The notes below the pieces were generated by a model. It searched no databases and had not been told where the DNA came from. It was given only the letters and a program-made list of their open reading frames with translations. Below are positions 32,978 through 40,923 of a DNA stretch of 64,000 nucleotides, in pieces. The first letter of the stretch is position 1; every line of letters starts with the position of its first letter. The stretch covers positions 496,001 to 560,000 of the forward strand of contig CAWALV010000006.1 in the NCBI GenBank assembly GCA_963782965.1, read 5' to 3'. The translations under genes were made by a program, and so were the position numbers. This stretch comes from CAWALV01 sp963782965 (GTDB taxonomy: Bacteria; Actinomycetota; Actinomycetes; Acidothermales; Acidothermaceae).

Positions 32978-34531
32978 CTAGTCGGCGGAGCCCGCGCGGC
33001 GCTTGCGCACCGTGCCGAGCGTCGCGGCGGCCTCCGCCCGCAGTGCCGGCCAGCGCAGGACGAGCGCCAGCCAGCAGGCGACGGCGAGAACTCCGCTCAC
33101 CGCGACCGCCGCAGCAGGTCCTATGCCCGGGACGGCGAGTCGTGCCCCCGTGCTCACGGCCGCCACAGCAGCCGCGAGCACGCAGGGGCGCCACACAGCC
33201 GCGGCGACGTCGCGGAGCCCCACCGGTGTGTCGCGAACCGCCCACCAGATGCCGGGGACGATCAGTACCGACTGGATGATCGCGTACGACGCGGCGACAC
33301 CGGTGATGCCCCAATGCAGGCCGACGACGAAGGCCGCAACCGTTACCGGCGCGCTCACTGCTGCCCACGAGGCCATCGCCTTGGCCCGACCGGACGTCGT
33401 GAACAGCCACGCGAAGGTGCGCGAGATCATCTGCAGCAGGCCGGCGATGGCAAGCCAGCGGAACGGTTCGGCCGCGCCTAGCCAGCGGGTGCCGAGCAGC
33501 ACCGCGATGATCTCGCGTGACATGACCGCGAGAAACGCGACGCCCGGCATGCCGACCAGGCAGATCGAGCCCAGCGTGCGGCGGTAGAACTGCCGGTACC
33601 TTGCGGGCTCGCCGAGAATCGCGGCCATAACCGGTTGCACCACGTTGCCTATCGGCGCGTGGATCTGGCGAATCGGTACCAAGAACAAGTTGTAGGCACG
33701 CGCGTACAGACCGAGTGGTGCCGCGCCGAGGAAACGGCCGACGAGGATGTTGTCGGCGTTGCTGGAGAAGTAGTAGAGGATGTTCGCCACGCTGACGCCG
33801 GCCCCGAATCGGAGCAAGGGTCGCACGCCGGTGCCGCGGCTGGGCTTCGCCGGCCGCCAGGAGACCGCCGTCCAGAGGAAGGCCACGCCGAACAGTGCCG
33901 CCGCGATCTGCTGGGCCACCAGCGCCCAGTAGCCCGCGCCCATCGCGGCGGCGGTGATGGCGACGGCACCGGAGAGGATCCGCGGCAGCAGCGAGCGCAG
34001 AGCAATCGCGCGGAACCTCATCCGCCTCGCGAGCAATGCCGCGTGCTGCACGGCGAACCCGTTGATCAGATAGCCGACTGCGACGACGGCGGTGACGCCG
34101 ACGAGCGCGTGGTGCCCGTAGAACGCGGCGACGAAGGGCGCACTGGCGGCCACCAGAACCGACAAGACCGCACCGGCCGCGACGTTCGCCCAGAACAGGT
34201 TGCTGAGCTGACCGTGGGTCAGGCGGGCCCGCTGCACGGTCGCCTGGCTGAGCCCGAGGGACTGCAACTGGGTGGCGAACGCCGCGATCGTGGCCGCTTC
34301 GCCGACGATGCCGAACTGTTGGGGCGCAATGAGCCTGGCCAGGATCGCGGTCGTGACGATCTGTACGAGGTAGCCGACCCACTGGCCGCCGAGGGTCCAC
34401 GCCATGCCGGTGCGAACCTTCGAGCCGGTGGCGCTCGACGCGTCGCGGTATCCGACCGAGTCGTCGGCGAGCGCGTCAGACGCGGCACTCCCGGCGCCGC
34501 CGACGTCCGGCGCTGCCGCGATCTCTGCCAT
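32978..34531 (-). CDS. Oligosaccharide flippase (Wzx/MVF-like polysaccharide exporter)
   Basis: A 517-residue integral membrane protein with about 12-14 helices, typical of the polysaccharide_synt (Wzx/RfbX) family. The start is characteristic: GMAWTLGGQWVGYLVQIVTT, AILARLIAPQQFGIVGEAAT and FAVQHAALLARRMRFRAIAL. Later, VQPVMAAILGEPARYRQFYR and FAWLFTTSGRAKAMASWAAV are visible. It would flip lipid-linked sugars across the membrane. ATG 34531 shares one base with the stop of the GTP cyclohydrolase gene (TGATG), so it is the last gene of a tightly coupled set. It is the only transporter of that set. Confidence 0.93.
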   Translation of the reverse strand: MAEIAAAPDVGGAGSAASDALADDSVGYRDASSATGSKVRTGMAWTLGGQWVGYLVQIVTTAILARLIAPQQFGIVGEAATIAAFATQLQSLGLSQATVQRARLTHGQLSNLFWANVAAGAVLSVLVAASAPFVAAFYGHHALVGVTAVVAVGYLINGFAVQHAALLARRMRFRAIALRSLLPRILSGAVAITAAAMGAGYWALVAQQIAAALFGVAFLWTAVSWRPAKPSRGTGVRPLLRFGAGVSVANILYYFSSNADNILVGRFLGAAPLGLYARAYNLFLVPIRQIHAPIGNVVQPVMAAILGEPARYRQFYRRTLGSICLVGMPGVAFLAVMSREIIAVLLGTRWLGAAEPFRWLAIAGLLQMISRTFAWLFTTSGRAKAMASWAAVSAPVTVAAFVVGLHWGITGVAASYAIIQSVLIVPGIWWAVRDTPVGLRDVAAAVWRPCVLAAAVAAVSTGARLAVPGIGPAAAVAVSGVLAVACWLALVLRWPALRAEAAATLGTVRKRRAGSAD

Positions 34532-35229
34532 CAGATTGTCTCGGGGTTGCGCTTTCTGGTCGACTGCCTCGGTAGGGCATCTTCGCCGCCATTCGAGGAC
34601 GGTGGCAACCCCAGCATGAAGGTCGGTAGGTCGATCAGGTGTCCGAAGTCGGCAGCTTTGCTGCGCAGGTATGGCGCCAGCGACTCGTCGCAGTCGATGA
34701 CGACCCGCTCCCAGCCGACCACCTCGATGTTCGCGTCGGAAAGCGCCTGGATCTTCTCCGGGTTGTTGCTGATGAAGTGCGCTCGCCGGACGCCGAGGTT
34801 TTCCAGGATCGCCGTGGCCGCGCCGTAGGTGCGGGTGTCGGGGGGCTCGCCCAGCGCCTGGAATGCCTCGCGCGTAGTCACCCCGAGGTCGTCCATCAGC
34901 TCGTAGGACCGGATCTTTTGGAACAGCCCGATACCGCGCCCCTCGTGTGAGGGGTGATAGGTCATCACGCCGCTACCGCGCTCTTCGAAGCGGCGCAGGG
35001 CCTCCCACATCTGCCACGCGCAGTCGCAGCGCCGGTCACCGAACACTTCACCGGTGAGGCAGGCGGAGTTGATCCGCACCGGCACCGGATCGCTGATCGG
35101 TGTCTTGAAGATCGCCAGGTGGGTGTCGACGCGGGGGCCCTCCGCGATCTGGTAGGCCCGCAGCGTGAACGCCCCGATGCGGTTACGGACCGGGATGTCG
35201 TTGCTCACCTCGAGGATGCGAACGCTCAT
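34531..35229 (-). CDS. ribA: GTP cyclohydrolase II
   Basis: A 232-residue GTP cyclohydrolase II. Zinc ligands are in CLTGEVFGDRRCDC (C-x10-C-x-C as in the E. coli enzyme), then HEGRGIGLFQKIRSYELMDD, the catalytic Asp and Arg in EPPDTRTYG, and FISNNPEKIQALSDANIEVV. All key residues seem intact, so it should open GTP to the 2,5-diamino-pyrimidine phosphate plus formate and pyrophosphate. It has no fused RibB domain and no other riboflavin gene is near. It starts at ATG 35229, overlapping the SDR stop, and its stop overlaps the flippase start. A GTP-derived pyrimidine as building block or cofactor is a reasonable inference. Confidence 0.93.
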   Translation of the reverse strand: MSVRILEVSNDIPVRNRIGAFTLRAYQIAEGPRVDTHLAIFKTPISDPVPVRINSACLTGEVFGDRRCDCAWQMWEALRRFEERGSGVMTYHPSHEGRGIGLFQKIRSYELMDDLGVTTREAFQALGEPPDTRTYGAATAILENLGVRRAHFISNNPEKIQALSDANIEVVGWERVVIDCDESLAPYLRSKAADFGHLIDLPTFMLGLPPSSNGGEDALPRQSTRKRNPETI

Positions 35230-35957
35230 CGCCGCACCAGCCCACCGTCGACGTCGATGACGGTGCCGTTGACCGCCTCGGGTGCTTGCGTGAGAAGCCA
35301 GCTCACGACCGCGGCGACCTCACCGGCGGTGGAGTATCGCCCCAGCGGTATCGCGGCCTCGTAGAACTTGCGTCGTTCGTCGCCCATCACCGTCGCCATC
35401 GGGGTCTCGACCGGGCCCGGGCTCACGACGTTGGCCGTGACCGAGTGGCGTGCGTACTCGCGGGCGATGCTCTTGACCGCGGCCACCAGGCCGGCTTTCG
35501 ACGCGGCATACGGTACGTCGAGACCCCCGGTCACGCCCGCCTGGCTGCCGACGACCACGATCCGCAACGGCTGAGCGGTCTCTACCGCCGCTCTGAGCAG
35601 CGGGGGAAGCAGGGCGAGCGCGGCGATCAGATTCGTCTCGACCACGTCGCGCAGCGCGAGCGTCGAGTAGTCACGGATGTCGCGACGGGGGTAGACGCCG
35701 ACGCACCACGCCGTCGCGTCGGGTACGCCGTTGTCGGCGAGGTAGCGCTGCATCCAGCTGTCCCTGGCTGCGTCGTCGGCGAGATCGACTCGGTGATACG
35801 ACCGGCACGACTTGGATGGCTTGCCCGCCGATGGCACGACGGACTCTGCCGGCTCGCGCACGTCGACGACGTCGATCGTGTCGAAGGACGGCGCCAGCGC
35901 GTCGCACACGGCTGAGCCGATTCCGCCTGTACCACCGAATACGAGGACGCGGCTCAT
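35226..35957 (-). CDS. SDR-family oxidoreductase
   Basis: A 243-residue short-chain dehydrogenase. The cofactor loop is VLVFGGTGGIGSAVCDAL (GxxGxG type), the catalytic pair is in YAASKAGLVAAVKSIAREYA (Tyr-x3-Lys) with Ser in VVVGSQAGV, and the C-terminal motif VVSPGPVETPMATVMGD is typical of 3-oxoacyl-ACP reductase-like members. A segment after residue 40 (SVVPSAGKPSKSCRSYHRVD) is longer than usual. ATG 35957 overlaps the stop of the kinase-like gene (ATGA). Its substrate is presumably the product of one of the coupled enzymes. Confidence 0.92.
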   Translation of the reverse strand: MSRVLVFGGTGGIGSAVCDALAPSFDTIDVVDVREPAESVVPSAGKPSKSCRSYHRVDLADDAARDSWMQRYLADNGVPDATAWCVGVYPRRDIRDYSTLALRDVVETNLIAALALLPPLLRAAVETAQPLRIVVVGSQAGVTGGLDVPYAASKAGLVAAVKSIAREYARHSVTANVVSPGPVETPMATVMGDERRKFYEAAIPLGRYSTAGEVAAVVSWLLTQAPEAVNGTVIDVDGGLVRR

Positions 35958-36592
35958 CGCGGATCGAACTCCTTGACCAGGCGGAGTACTTCCGCGCTCA
36001 CCGCGTCGACCGACGCCGCACCGTCGACGACCACGAACCGGTCGGATCGCCCCCACGGTTGTTCGAGGAAGGAGCGGCGGACCTGCGTCATCCGAGCGAT
36101 GTCGAGTTCTTCGCGCTTCCGCGACGAGCCGTCGCGGGCGACGATGCGCTCGGCGGCGAGTTCGGGCGCGACATCGATGTAGACCGTGAGGTCTGGTTCC
36201 GGGGCCAGTCTGTTGATGGCCTTCAGCCACGGAAGGTCGTCGAGGCCGCGGGCGAGGAAGTAGCTGTAGGTCGAGTAGACGTACCGGTCGCTGATGACGC
36301 AGCCGCCATCGGCCAACGCCGGAAGTATCTGCGTTCGTACGTGCCGCGCCCGGTCGAAGGCGGCCAGCAAGGCGAGTTCAGCGGTGAGGGCGGCGCCGCT
36401 GCGTCGCAGATCGAGCAGCGCACGTACGTCGGGATCGTTGCGGTAGAGGTCGGTCGGCTGCTTGGTGACCAGTACCGGGGTGCCGCCCGCCGCGAGATGG
36501 GCCTGCGCGTTCTTGACTTGAGTCGTCTTGCCGCTGCCGTCGATCCCGCAGAAGGCGACGAAGTAGCCCGACCAGGCAGCAGCATCAGCCAT
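35954..36592 (-). CDS. Thymidylate kinase-like P-loop kinase
   Basis: A 212-residue nucleotide kinase of the dTMP-kinase superfamily. P-loop FCGIDGSGKTTQVKNAQAHL, then TKQPTDLYRNDPDVRALLDL, DRARHVRTQILPALADGGCV, ISDRYVYSTYSYFLARGLDD (the DRY motif) and VYIDVAPELAAERIVARDG. The family phosphorylates a nucleoside monophosphate. It is not necessarily the housekeeping dTMP kinase: it sits in a coupled operon with SDR, GTP cyclohydrolase II and a flippase, so it may act on a pathway nucleotide. ATG 36592 is the chosen start, with no strong ribosome site; sequence upstream to 36811 is Gly/Arg-rich noise. Confidence 0.88.
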   Translation of the reverse strand: MADAAAWSGYFVAFCGIDGSGKTTQVKNAQAHLAAGGTPVLVTKQPTDLYRNDPDVRALLDLRRSGAALTAELALLAAFDRARHVRTQILPALADGGCVISDRYVYSTYSYFLARGLDDLPWLKAINRLAPEPDLTVYIDVAPELAAERIVARDGSSRKREELDIARMTQVRRSFLEQPWGRSDRFVVVDGAASVDAVSAEVLRLVKEFDPR

Positions 36593-36953
36593 GGCGGCGC
36601 GCCGATCGAGAGGAACCCCCGAGCTCCGCGGTACACAGCGGTGATCGCGCGCGCACGGCAGCAGCGAGCCGCCCACCCAACGGCCTGACCATCGACCAAC
36701 CCCCACCATGAGTCCACCCGGCCCGCCCCTGCGAGACGGCTGGGTCGACATCTGCGCGAGCGAGCGGGTCGTGCAAGACCCCTCGCCGACCCAGGTGCCG
36801 ACGCCCGGCACCGGCGCCCCCCGGCGGAAGCCACATTACCGTGCGTAATCGTGACGCCGCGGCAAAACGGCAAGGTCCGCGTAGGCCGGCTCGCGTTTGT
36901 GCCGATTTTTGGCTTTTGATTACGGAGTGCGACGGAGCGTAAGGCGCGCGTGG
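36593..36953. promoter_or_regulatory. Regulatory gap ahead of the kinase-SDR-ribA-flippase operon
   Basis: 361 bases with no credible gene. It holds the inverted repeat ATTAC-CGTGC-GTAAT (36835-36849) and a second, looser one (TTACG at 36920-36924, CGTAA at 36938-36942). All are variants of a CGATTACG-like motif. They lie 240-350 bases upstream of the kinase start in a locally AT-richer stretch, so they are candidate operators. Confidence 0.45.
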
Positions 36954-38132
36954 TTAGACACCGACAGCGCTTTCCACCGCCCGAAGGTAGGCGGCGCGAG
37001 CCGCTGCGCCGCCGCTCTCGGCATAGAGCGGGTTGTCGGCCGATGGGGCCGGTGGTGCGCCGCGGGTCTTCAGCGATCTCGCGGCCGCCAGCATGCTTGC
37101 CGCGCTGGACGATCGGGCGTTCTTGTAGGCGATCTGGCCGGAGAGGCGGTCACCGGGCAGCGTCGGAGCCGGCGACAACAACTCCGTCGCCGCAGCGATC
37201 GCGCCCCACGTGCTTCGCCGGGCCTGTCGCGTCGCGGCGCTGGGTGGCGGTTGGTCGAAACCCAGCACCCGGCCGACCCGGGTCAACACGACGGCAAGGG
37301 GAAGCCCCACCCCGCAAACGTGTGCGCGATGAAGGACTTCTTTCCAGTCGAGGTCGCGGTCGGCGGTGGCCCGCTCGACGTCCTTCAACCACATGAGTCT
37401 GTGCCCGCCGGAGTGCGCGGTGTGGTAGGCGAGATGCAGCAACGTGTCGGTGGGATCGAGCGTCGGCACTGACACGCCGGCGATCGTGACCTGCCGCGTG
37501 CGGGCCAGCATGTCGCCGGTCGAGAACCGGAACTCCCGCCGCAGTGGCGCGGAGTTCACGACGTGCCAATGCAGGTCGAGTGCGGTGCCGTGCGGCAGCG
37601 TCAGCGAAATCTCGCCACGGACCTGCTCGTTGATGAGCTCCCAGTTGCGGTCGACGATCTGCGCGCCGGCGGCCGTGAGTGCTTCCATCGCCGCCCCGAA
37701 GTGGCGGGGGTCGACGAGGACGTCGAGGTCGATGTAGACCCGCAGGTCGGGCCGTGACCACAGATGCTCGGCAAGGATCGGGCCCTTGAAGGCGGCCCAG
37801 GCCAGTCCTGCGTCCTCGAACGTGCGAGCCAGCCCCGCCAGATCGGCGCCGACCTGGAGTTGGCGCGCGATCTGTTGCTCGTAGCGAGCGCGCATCGGTG
37901 CGAGCAATTCGGCTGGGACGTCGTCCGCATGCTTGAGGTGGATGTAGACGGCCGGCGCGACCTTGTGGATGAACACCGCGGCGTCCAGCACCTCCGGCGA
38001 GATTCCCGGGTAGGCGGAGGCCGGCACCGTTCCGCGTGCCCGGTCGTCGATGGCGTCGAGGAGCAAGCGGGCAAGGGGCTCGGTTGCGCGTCTGCGCTGG
38101 CGTGCTGCCAGGAAGTGGGTCACCAGGACCAC
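36954..38132 (-). CDS. Nucleotidyltransferase family protein (NTP_transf_5 type)
   Basis: A 392-residue protein with the PF14907-like fold. The nucleotidyltransferase core reads WAAFKGPILAEHLWSRPDLR, then VYIDLDVLVDPRHFGAAMEA (metal-binding Asp pair), ALDLHWHVVNSAPLRREFRF and LDPTDTLLHLAYHTAHSGGH, with LKDVERATADRDLDW later. Relatives occur in exopolysaccharide and ribosomally made peptide clusters; the acceptor is not known. GTG 38132 is an uncertain start, as the first 50 residues are Arg/Ala-rich. It lies between the NUDIX gene and the ribA group on the same strand, so it is probably part of the same pathway. Confidence 0.85.
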   Translation of the reverse strand: MVLVTHFLAARQRRRATEPLARLLLDAIDDRARGTVPASAYPGISPEVLDAAVFIHKVAPAVYIHLKHADDVPAELLAPMRARYEQQIARQLQVGADLAGLARTFEDAGLAWAAFKGPILAEHLWSRPDLRVYIDLDVLVDPRHFGAAMEALTAAGAQIVDRNWELINEQVRGEISLTLPHGTALDLHWHVVNSAPLRREFRFSTGDMLARTRQVTIAGVSVPTLDPTDTLLHLAYHTAHSGGHRLMWLKDVERATADRDLDWKEVLHRAHVCGVGLPLAVVLTRVGRVLGFDQPPPSAATRQARRSTWGAIAAATELLSPAPTLPGDRLSGQIAYKNARSSSAASMLAAARSLKTRGAPPAPSADNPLYAESGGAAARAAYLRAVESAVGV

Positions 38133-38217
38133 GTCGGCGGCGCCGACGCAAACCTGAAGATCCGACGACTACGGCGGCGCCGGCGGTTCGACCGGGCCGG
38201 GCGGTCGCCTGCTTCAG

Positions 38218-38610
38218 TCACCCGAAGACCTGCCAGGCCCGCAGGGCTTCGACGAGGCCCTCGGTGAGGTCGTAATCGGAGAGCTCGGACAGTGCCACCC
38301 ATTGCGCGGCGGCGGCGTCGTCGCCGGCCACCGCTGTACCGCTTGCGACCTCGACGGCGTAGTCGCGGATGCGAAAGACCGTGCCGCCGGGGCCGTCGCG
38401 GGTGACCTCGCCGAGTAGCCGCCCGACGGTGACCGTCAGGCCGGTCTCCTCGGCGACCTCGCGGGCAACCGCATCGGTCTCGCTCTCTCCCGGCTCGACC
38501 TTCCCGCCCGGCAGTGACCAGCGTCCGACGGCGGGTGGGCGGCCCCGCTTCACGAGCAGGAGCGCGCCGTCGCGGATCGCGACCGCGCCGACGGCAAGAA
38601 CCTCGGGCAC
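38218..38610 (-). CDS. NUDIX hydrolase (MutT type)
   Basis: A 130-residue NUDIX hydrolase. The box is GGKVEPGESETDAVAREVAE followed by ETGLTV, matching G-x5-E-x7-REUxEExGU. The start VLAVGAVAIRDGALLLVKRG and the C-terminal YDLTEGLVEALRAW fit 8-oxo-dGTP or (deoxy)nucleotide pyrophosphohydrolases of about 130 residues. It may clean oxidised nucleotides or remove pyrophosphate from a pathway intermediate. ATG 38610. It is first in the minus-strand run that leads into the nucleotidyltransferase and ribA genes, 85 bases upstream of the former. Confidence 0.92.
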   Translation of the reverse strand: MPEVLAVGAVAIRDGALLLVKRGRPPAVGRWSLPGGKVEPGESETDAVAREVAEETGLTVTVGRLLGEVTRDGPGGTVFRIRDYAVEVASGTAVAGDDAAAAQWVALSELSDYDLTEGLVEALRAWQVFG

Positions 38611-38666
38611 CCGGGCAGCGTATTGGTGTCTTGACGGTCAGGCCTTCGAGGGCCACCGTCGATTGC

Positions 38667-39309
38667 ATGAAAGCCGAGCCGAGCTGCCCGCGGTGCGGGG
38701 GAGCCGTGCGGGCGCCGAACGTGTGGTCGAGCGCTTGGCAGTGCGAGGAGCACGGGCCGGTGATTCCGCTGCAACCGATGCGGCGCCCGGGGGAGGAGGC
38801 GCTCGACCTCGTCCGTTCGATCGCGAAGAGTTCCGCTCTGGTTGCCGTGGCCGTTGCCCGCGGCGTGGGTGGTGACCGGCTACGGATACGCCGGCGACGA
38901 TCGCAGTGGCGGGCTTGCCACGGTCGTCGGCTGTTCCGGCCCTGCGCCGCTCGGCGGGAGCGGCGACCTCGTGGTGGTCGCCGAGGAGCCGGGGATCGGT
39001 CTGGCTGCGCGGCTTGCCGGCCTCGCGGGCCCCGACCCGGGCGAAGGCTTCGATGACGGGCCTGCACACGCGAAGTTGGAAGCCGCGGGCCACCCGACGC
39101 CCATGTGGAGCGTCGACGCGGGCTCCGACGTCGCGGTGTACGTCGGGGAGGCGAAAGCCGCCTGGGTCTGGGTGATCCTGTGGCCGGCGAGCGCCGGGCT
39201 GCTGCTCTTGGAGACCCTGGAACTGGTCGATCTCGCGGCTCGCCGGACATCGCTCGACGTCGGGCACGGGGCGTTGATGCCGCGGCTCGAAGCGTTGACC
39301 CGCCGCTGA
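38667..39309 (+). pseudogene. DUF6758-like protein, frame broken
   Basis: The first frame (ATG 38667) begins like the actinobacterial DUF6758 family: CPRCGGAVRAPNVWSSAWQC, then HGPVIPLQPM, a zinc ribbon. It stops making sense near residue 50. The family continues in the frame shifted by one: RRVPLWLPWPLPAAWVVTGY, then GYAGDDRSGGLATVVGCSGP, LVVVAEEPGIGLAARLAGL and VYVGEAKAAWVWVILWPASA, ending at 39309. The switch lies between about 38790 and 38820, close to a GGGGG run. Either a recent frameshift or a sequencing error; in related genomes this is a single gene of about 215 residues. Function unknown. Confidence 0.8.
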
Positions 39310-39439
39310 CCTCGGGCTCGCGCCCGCCGAGGCCCCGCGCGCCGATAGCCTGAGGGCGCGCCGGCCCACCCGCCGTTCCCTGCCGGCCACCGGCGCACCT
39401 GACCGACGCACGCATGACCAACGCACGCAAAGGGACGAC

Positions 39440-40312
39440 GTGAGCCTGCGGATCGACCTCCACGTGCACAGCGACGCGTCCGACGGAAGCGACTCACCCG
39501 CCGACGTCGTCCGCAAAGCCAGCGATGCGGGGCTGGACGTCATCGCGTTGACCGACCACGACACCACGGCCGGGCATGCGCCGGCGGCCGCCGCCCTGCG
39601 CGCGCTCGCGGGGGACGGTCGGCCACCCCTGCAGGTGGTGCCCGGCGCCGAGCTGTCCTGTCGGGTCGACGGCGTCAGCTTGCACATGCTCGGCTACCTC
39701 TTCGACCCGACCGCTCCCGAACTCGCCGAGGAGATGCGCAAGCTGAAGACCGACCGGGTCCGCCGCGCGGAGGACATGGTTGCCAAGCTCGTCGAACTCG
39801 GCGCCCCGGTCACGTGGACGCAGGTGGCGCGGCTCGCGGGCGACGGCTCGGTCGGGCGACCACACGTGGCGCGGGCGCTCGTCGAGGCGGGAGTCGTGCC
39901 CGATGTCGCGTCGGCGTTCGTTCCGGCGTGGATCGGGACCGGCGGCCGCGCCTACGTCGAGGAGTACACGCTCGACCCCGAGCGGGCGATCGCGCTCGTG
40001 CACGACGCGGGTGGTGTCGCGGTGTTCGCGCATCCCGCAGCATCGTCGCGCGGCGACATCGTGGCGGAGACGTACATCGGGCGGCTGGCGGCGGCCGGTC
40101 TCGACGGCATCGAGGTCGACCACCCCGACCACGACGCGTCGACGCGCGAACGTTTGCGCGAGCTCGGCGCCGAACTCGGGTTGATCGTCACCGGTTCGAG
40201 CGACTATCACGGCAGCGTGAAGACCGTTGAGCTCGGCGCGAACCTGACCGATCCCGAGGCGTTCGACGCCCTGATGTCGCGGGCCACCGGCGCGCAGGTG
40301 ATGCGGGTGTGA
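39440..40312 (+). CDS. PHP-domain phosphoesterase
   Basis: A 290-residue metal-dependent phosphoesterase of the PHP family, like TrpH/RnaseAM (nucleoside 3',5'-bisphosphate phosphatase). Metal-ligand motifs: RIDLHVHSDASDGSDSPA, LTDHDTTAGHAPA, VPGAELSCRVDGVSLHMLGY, AVFAHPAAS and VTGSSDYHGSVK. An inserted helical domain lies near residues 95-165. Start GTG 39440 follows GGGACGAC. Its stop overlaps the GTG of the MarC gene, which opens a four-gene run. Confidence 0.93.
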   Translation: MSLRIDLHVHSDASDGSDSPADVVRKASDAGLDVIALTDHDTTAGHAPAAAALRALAGDGRPPLQVVPGAELSCRVDGVSLHMLGYLFDPTAPELAEEMRKLKTDRVRRAEDMVAKLVELGAPVTWTQVARLAGDGSVGRPHVARALVEAGVVPDVASAFVPAWIGTGGRAYVEEYTLDPERAIALVHDAGGVAVFAHPAASSRGDIVAETYIGRLAAAGLDGIEVDHPDHDASTRERLRELGAELGLIVTGSSDYHGSVKTVELGANLTDPEAFDALMSRATGAQVMRV

Positions 40313-40923
40313 GCAGGTGGTTCGACCTTCAACTCTTCGGCAGCGTGTTCGTCACGCTGCTCGTCATCATGGACCCGCCAGGTTCGGTGCCGATCTTCCT
40401 CGCACTGACTCGAACCCTTTCTCGAAGGTCGCGCAACCGTAACGCCGATCTCGCCGTTCTCACCGCGCTGGCGGTCATCGTCTCGTTCGCGCTGTTCGGT
40501 CAACAGGTCCTGCAATACCTGCACGTGTCGTTGCCGGCGGTTCAAGTCTCAGGCGGCTTGCTGCTGCTCCTCGTCGCGCTCCAACTGTTGATGGGCTGGG
40601 GCACCGAACCGGTGGGCGAGGAGCAGGTCAATGTCTCGATGGTGCCGCTCGGCACTCCGTTGCTCGCCGGTCCCGGCGCCATCGCGGCCACGATCGTGTT
40701 CGCCAAGGGCGTGCACACAACGGGCGCCGGAGTCGCGCTCGGGGCGGGCATCGTCGCCGTCCACGTGGTGCTGTGGCTGACGCTGCGCTTTTCGAGCGTG
40801 ATCCTGCGCGTCCTGCGCCGCAGCGGTGTCACGCTGGTCACCCGGGTCTCGGGGTTGCTTCTGTCCGCGATCGCCGTGCAGCTCGCGGCCGACGGCATCC
40901 GGGCCTTCATTGAAGCCGGTTGA
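40309..40923 (+). CDS. MarC-family integral membrane protein
   Basis: A 204-residue membrane protein with six helices: FVTLLVIMDPPGSVPIFLAL (family MDPxGxxPxF motif), AVLTALAVIVSFALFGQQVL, VSGGLLLLLVALQLLMGWG, VPLGTPLLAGPGAIAATIVF (the PLLAGPGAI motif), and two more. Once thought linked to multiple antibiotic resistance, the family has no proven transport activity. GTG 40309 overlaps the PHP stop by four bases. Its own end overlaps the following gene if TTG 40910 is used. Confidence 0.95.
   Translation: MSRWFDLQLFGSVFVTLLVIMDPPGSVPIFLALTRTLSRRSRNRNADLAVLTALAVIVSFALFGQQVLQYLHVSLPAVQVSGGLLLLLVALQLLMGWGTEPVGEEQVNVSMVPLGTPLLAGPGAIAATIVFAKGVHTTGAGVALGAGIVAVHVVLWLTLRFSSVILRVLRRSGVTLVTRVSGLLLSAIAVQLAADGIRAFIEAG

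Noticed and set aside
32460..34400. Very long minus-strand frame overlapping the flippase
   Set aside because: Arg/Gly-rich alternative frame; the flippase frame has clear membrane helices.
35958..36230. N-terminal extension of the SDR
   Set aside because: Overlaps the kinase-like gene in another frame and is Arg-rich; the nucleotide loop starts at ATG 35957.
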